Positions 60,059 through 64,000 of a stretch of 64,000 nucleotides of DNA are shown here, piece by piece; the stretch's first letter is position 1; every line of letters starts with the position of its first letter. The notes under the pieces were generated by a model. It was given only the letters and a program-made list of their open reading frames with translations. It searched no databases and had not been told where the DNA came from. Position numbers and translations under genes: made by a program. This DNA is from Brachynemurus nebulosus. Its lineage: Eukaryota > Arthropoda > Insecta > Neuroptera > Myrmeleontidae. The DNA lies in NCBI GenBank assembly GCA_035578155.1, contig JAPWDM010000001.1, forward strand, positions 168,613,498 to 168,677,497. The letters are read 5' to 3'.

Positions 60059-61591
60059 GGGGAGAGTGGGGATGTTTGGGACGTGGGAGGTTTGGGACAC
60101 CTTCATTTTATTTTGTTACGTTGGCTGCAGTGAGCCAATTTTCCTCCAGAATGAAGGACTAACTTCAATATTAGTGTACCTTGACTTCCATGAAGTTAAA
60201 TTGGAAGACGCTGCTGTCATTGAGAAAACTGTGATTTTTCCTCAAAAAGTCTGGGTTTTTCAACCCGAAGTTTCAATTCACTCTATCTTCATTTTACATC
60301 ATCAAGTAAGTGTAAATTATTTATCAAATGACCACATCATTAAGGTTTATTTTAATGAACAAAACAGCTTTATCTTTTTAAGGTTATGATTTTAGAACAC
60401 ATTTTAACTTAACAGGCACATTTGGGAGGTTTGGGACAGCTCATGTTGGGAGGTTTGGGACAGTGTCCCGAACCTCCCTAGAGAAAAATCATGTAATCTT
60501 GCGAGATTGTATGTTATATAATACACTCTCAAATAAGCTTACATGATTTTTTTTAACTGAATCTGTAACAAAATAACCTTAAAATGTAAGAAAATATTTT
60601 CATTTTTAAACGTTTAATAAAACTATATTCGTCAATAACTGAAAAAACCTATAATTTTTCGGAAATTTACCAACCAGATCAAAAAGAAAAAACAGAAGAA
60701 AATTGAAAACATTGACAGCTCATTAGAGAGTTCGTCAGACATTTCCTCTGGTGAAAGTATTCTGAATGTTTCAGATGAAGAGTATGCTGATCTTTCAGAC
60801 TTTCAACCGAAAGATTTGAAACACGGCACATTTGTTTTGGTGGAGTTCAAGGGAGGAGCAAGACTCTCTACTAAATATAGGTATGCCTGTATTGTACAAA
60901 GACCACCTGATGAAGATGCGCCTTCTGAAGAAATAGAAGTCAGTGTTATGTCCCTCAAATGTATTGATTCATCAAAGAAAACTTTCATTACTCAAGAAGA
61001 AGACATATCTGTTATGAGAATTGAAAGTGTGTTAGGAATTTTACCAGTTCCGAGAATTTCAATGACAAGGGACAGATTGAGATATGTGTTTTGTCAGCCA
61101 ATAAATATTTTTTGTAAATAGTAACCTTTCCATGTAATCAAAAACATGAATTTTTTGGAAGAAAGACATCATGTAGCGGGATTTAGTTATAAAATTTTTC
61201 ATGAACTTGACTGTTTTAGAATCAAATAATTATGTTATTATTATTATTTTAGTTTCTAATGCCTAAACTATTGTTAATTTAATTTCAATTACTTTAGTAA
61301 TGCAAAAATACAAAGATTTTGAGTGATATCTTTTAGTTTTATTATATATACCAAACCTCCCCGAGCACAGTCCCAAACCTCCCCAGAGTAGGGAGGATTG
61401 GGACATTTGATATACTTTAAGAAAATTGTTATTTTAATTCAAATTTTTATTATTTTAACTTTAAAAAAAATATCACAATATAAATGAAAAGTTACTTTAC
61501 CATTTGCAATTGTTCTGGTTCTTTAAGCTAAAATTATAAGACGTAGAAAAAATAATCACTGAAAATTGTCCCAAACATCCCCACCCTCCCC
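60059..61591 (+). mobile_element. GGGGAGA-family TA element, copy 4 (motif GGTTTGGGACA)
   Basis: TA at 60057-60058 and 61592-61593. Termini GGGGAGAGTGGGGATGTTTG and complement. The private motif GGGAGGTTTGGGACA recurs at the left end, in a cluster at 60422-60480 (both orientations), in a cluster at 61351-61406 (both orientations), and at the right end. It keeps the C-terminal part of a protein. Longest and best-preserved copy of the family here. Confidence 0.88.
60690..61121 (+). pseudogene. C-terminal part of the GGGGAGA-element transposase
   Basis: The open frame reads a Lys-rich stretch (QIKKKKQKKIENI) and an acidic Ser-rich linker (SSLESSSDISSGESILNVSD, EEYADLSD). It then has a compact domain starting DLKHGTFVLVEFKGGARLST, with YACIVQR, EEIEVSVMSLKC and FITQEEDISVMRIESVLGIL. 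It ends LPVPRISMTRDRLRYVF before a TAA at 61121. From memory this resembles the C-terminal region that follows the DDE domain in insect pogo/Tigger-type proteins. No DDE or HTH domain remains upstream. No obvious start codon, so I treat it as a truncated gene. Confidence 0.55.
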
Positions 61592-62155
61592 TATATACGT
61601 ATTTTATGTAAACATCCTTTTTAATTCTTTTATTTGTTACCTGCACAACTGAAAGGTGCCACTCTCATTTGAATTGACTATCAAAAGTATTTTTGTTTAT
61701 ATTATGTATGTGATTTATGTGATATGTCATTTAAATTGAAAAAATTCATCTGTTTTTATTGTTTTCAATTTTGAGAGATAGAAGTATTGTTGTTTATTAA
61801 AAATTTGTTTTTCAGTAATAAAAAATCTTAGCCAATACGTACGTGTTAGGTATTATAGTGGATCTTCTAAATATTCAACAACTTTTTAATAAATTTTACA
61901 AAAAAATTTTCCGGTTTTTTGAATTTTCTTACTTTCCTCAAATAAAAAATGCCGTTAGTATTCTAAATGGTGAAAAATATAATTTTTGACCAGTTATACT
62001 CATTCAAATGTGCACAATTTCATGTAATTTAGTTGTAAAATTTTATTGCAATAAGTACGGTCCTGATCTGCCTGAAAAAACCCGCTTCCTGATTATAAAT
62101 GTCACTAACGTTCAATTATATAGGTACCATGGTACTGAAACTATATACCTACATA

Positions 62156-62688
62156 CAGTCTGTTAAGTAAGATCGTGGTCGACCATACTCACAAATGGTA
62201 AAAGTTTTTCTCTAAATATTTTGTGAGCAGATAGAGTGAACCTTTGCCTACCACGCACTTTAAAGAAAGATTCAGTTATTTGTCTTTTGTTAAAATAACA
62301 AGTGAAGAACCATGGGTGCCAAATACGCGACACGAATGCCAAATCTGGCATCGTTACATTCGACTGGCCGTCACAGTCGCCCGATACCAATCCGATTAGG
62401 TCACATATCAAGTACAAACTTCGAGGAAAACGCATATATACATTTAAAGCAGTTAACTCGCGAGATTCGTCTCAATCTAAAAAATTGAAATCTAAGAAAT
62501 TCGTCAATTTAATTAAAAGTATGCCCACGAAAATAGCATCACCATCGGCGATTATCGACGCCGGTGGTGACTGGACACCTCATTAAGCTAATTGCGTCGT
62601 AGTCCTCATCAAGTGGAACGTATATATGTATTTCAAAATTTTTTTAAATAAATTTTTTTATAAATCCACGATCTTACTTAACAGACTG
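62156..62688 (+). mobile_element. Deleted Tc1-like element
   Basis: Flanked by TA at 62154-62155 and 62689-62690. Termini CAGTCTGTTAAGTAAGATCG and complement are perfect for about 23 bp. It encloses the C-terminal part of a Tc1 transposase in plus orientation. A clean internal-deletion derivative. Confidence 0.92.
62302..62586 (+). pseudogene. Tc1-like transposase C-terminal fragment
   Basis: DWPSQSPDTNPI at about residues 20-31 is the conserved block around the second catalytic Asp of Tc1 transposases (usually DWP.QSPDLNPIE..W). VNLIKSMPTKI and IIDAGGDWTPH match the conserved C-terminus (SMPRR...A.GG.T.Y). The third acidic residue is absent: after NPI the sequence has RSHIKY where an IE..W segment is expected. 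The N-terminal half of the gene is deleted. Confidence 0.85.
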
Positions 62689-62699
62689 TAAGTCGATAT

Positions 62700-64000
62700 A
62701 CGATTCAGTATAGGATTTGTATGACCCTGTTCAACTTTTTCTGTACAAATTAGTAAAATATTTTTATTATAGCAGATAGAAATACGTGTAAGTACTCGGT
62801 AATTCGGTACATACGATGAAATTTGATTCAAACAACTGTTTTATATTTATAGTTATACATAATATATTGTTTAATAGAAGCAGAAATACATAGCAAGAGT
62901 ATAAACAGATAGATGCGATGTATGTATATGTATATTTATGTAGATAATATAATGATATTAAGTAATGTGTTTGTCTGAATTAAATAACCATATATTTCAT
63001 TTAATGAGATTTGTATGTATTTGGTTACAGAATATGCACATTAAGATCAGCCCAAGGGTTCATATCACAGATGAGACAGATCAAGCCTACATACAAAAAA
63101 ATGTGATCTGAAAGTTGCAATAAGTAGCAATTTATACTGCTTACCGATTAGCGTCCATCGGCTATTCAAGCGTACACAGTCATTGTTAAGTCGTAGCCAC
63201 AGTGGTGGCTGTTTATTGTTACATCATTAGTAGCAAGTACATGCATAGGGTTGTTCGGGTATACGTATTCATTCCCACTTTGGACCACCGCTACATACAT
63301 ACAGAGTATTACACACACAAACATCCACTACCTTACACATACCAACACAAACTCTAAATATGTATATAACCTTCCACCTCTCCGTCAAGTCTGATGACGT
63401 AAAATTCTGATTACAGTCGGAATGCTAACTATCATAATAATAGTTTGGCCCCTTGGTTCATATGTATATTATTTAGTAGGGTAATTTTGAGAGAGACGCA
63501 CTGCTTTTTTTCTGTTGGTTATAGAGTCAACACAGTGTACAATGAATAAAAAAAATATAGTCTGAAAATTTATTATTTTCATTTTTACAAAATGTAAAAC
63601 AAAGAAAATTCAAAATATACATTAGGTCCTCTTTTCGGGGGTTTTGAGCCACTTAAATCGTAAGTTTAAATACCAAGTAGCTTGGCACGTAAGCCAGATT
63701 TACCATTCGGTTTTTTGGTTACTATAGTTACAATTCTGGTTACTGTCAATTAGTAAGTAAATTGCTTTATAGAGAACCTGCATTATCACTAGTGGCGCCT
63801 CTATAAGTGAATTTCTAAGTTTTCATAGGAGAATGACAAAACTAATCATCAACAATACTGACTTTTATCATTTAATATCAAACGTGTTAAGGATGTTAAA
63901 TGATTTTTATTAAATATTTTGGAATGGAAAAGGTCCATAGAGAACTAGAAATACAGGTTGCTTACAAGTTATTGTTGTTGCTTTGAATACAAAAAATAAA
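62700..64000. other. No recognisable gene
   Basis: AT-rich. 63120-63300 is somewhat richer in GC and does not match other repeats here, so it may be single-copy. No exon could be supported. Confidence 0.5.

Noticed and set aside
60066..60389. A 107-codon frame at the 5' end of the GGGGAGA copy 4
   Set aside because: It begins inside the terminal repeat, encodes part of the terminal motif, and shows no DNA-binding or DDE motif; most likely non-coding 5' sequence of the element.

Overview
This is an AT-rich eukaryotic window, most likely intergenic or intronic DNA from an insect or other arthropod. The evidence is the transposon mix (Tc1/mariner, pogo-like, PIF/Harbinger, hAT, TTAA-flanked elements, Helitrons, large foldbacks, tRNA-derived repeats), long TA microsatellites, and no continuous coding sequence longer than about 150 codons. 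I cannot name the species. I see no credible host protein-coding exon and no rRNA. Every recognisable coding trace is a broken transposase or transposon-associated protein.

Layout. 1-4427: a 4.4-kb foldback element with arms of about 1.2 kb; its core holds a Helitron fragment that is itself split by a 187-bp hAT MITE. 6945-8013: element with a SWIM zinc-finger relic. 8890-9783, 11597-12462, 16221-17102 and 47374-48173: four TTAA-flanked elements. 9969-10584: foldback. 14905-15357, 19968-20919 and 37487-37846: PIF/Harbinger-type elements with TTA or TAA duplications; one keeps a transposase N-terminus and one carries pol III boxes. 18289-19833: two Tc1 transposase 5' halves joined head to head. 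24002-24037: a 36-bp palindrome between perfect 8-bp repeats. 24.8-25.5 kb: satellite of about 160 bp. 33.3-34.9 kb: nested inverted-repeat elements. 35.6-36.2, 46.0-46.9 and 56.8-57.6 kb: Helitrons. 41.1-43.1 kb: a palindromic element and then an almost perfect 483-bp palindrome. 43186-45882: hAT element with an 8-bp duplication. 48.3-52.4 kb: a 266-bp tandem repeat and two arrays of a repeat of about 102 bp. 52.8-53.8 kb: tRNA-like repeats separated by a hAT MITE. 62156-62688: deleted Tc1 element.

Two signals stand out. First, five elements (25905-26935, about 29775-30925, 39627 to about 40613, 54567-55466, 60059-61591) share a GGGGAGA-type end. The four well-preserved ones have a flanking TA at both ends, or at the one end that is preserved. 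Each element has its own private motif after the shared head, repeated in both orientations at the same four places: both termini, about 360 bp in from the left end, and about 240-180 bp in from the right end. Coding relics suggest a pogo/Tigger-like transposase between the two inner clusters. Second, the repeat of about 102 bp at 49.3-50.1 and 51.7-52.4 kb diverges freely except for one 15-bp core, and that core is a perfect three-unit heat-shock element (nGAAnnTTCnnGAAn); I count 11 perfect and 3 near-perfect copies.

The elements do not form a host pathway. The window is a layered record of transposition in which nesting gives relative ages. All family assignments come from termini, target-site duplications and short motifs read by eye; no database search was run.
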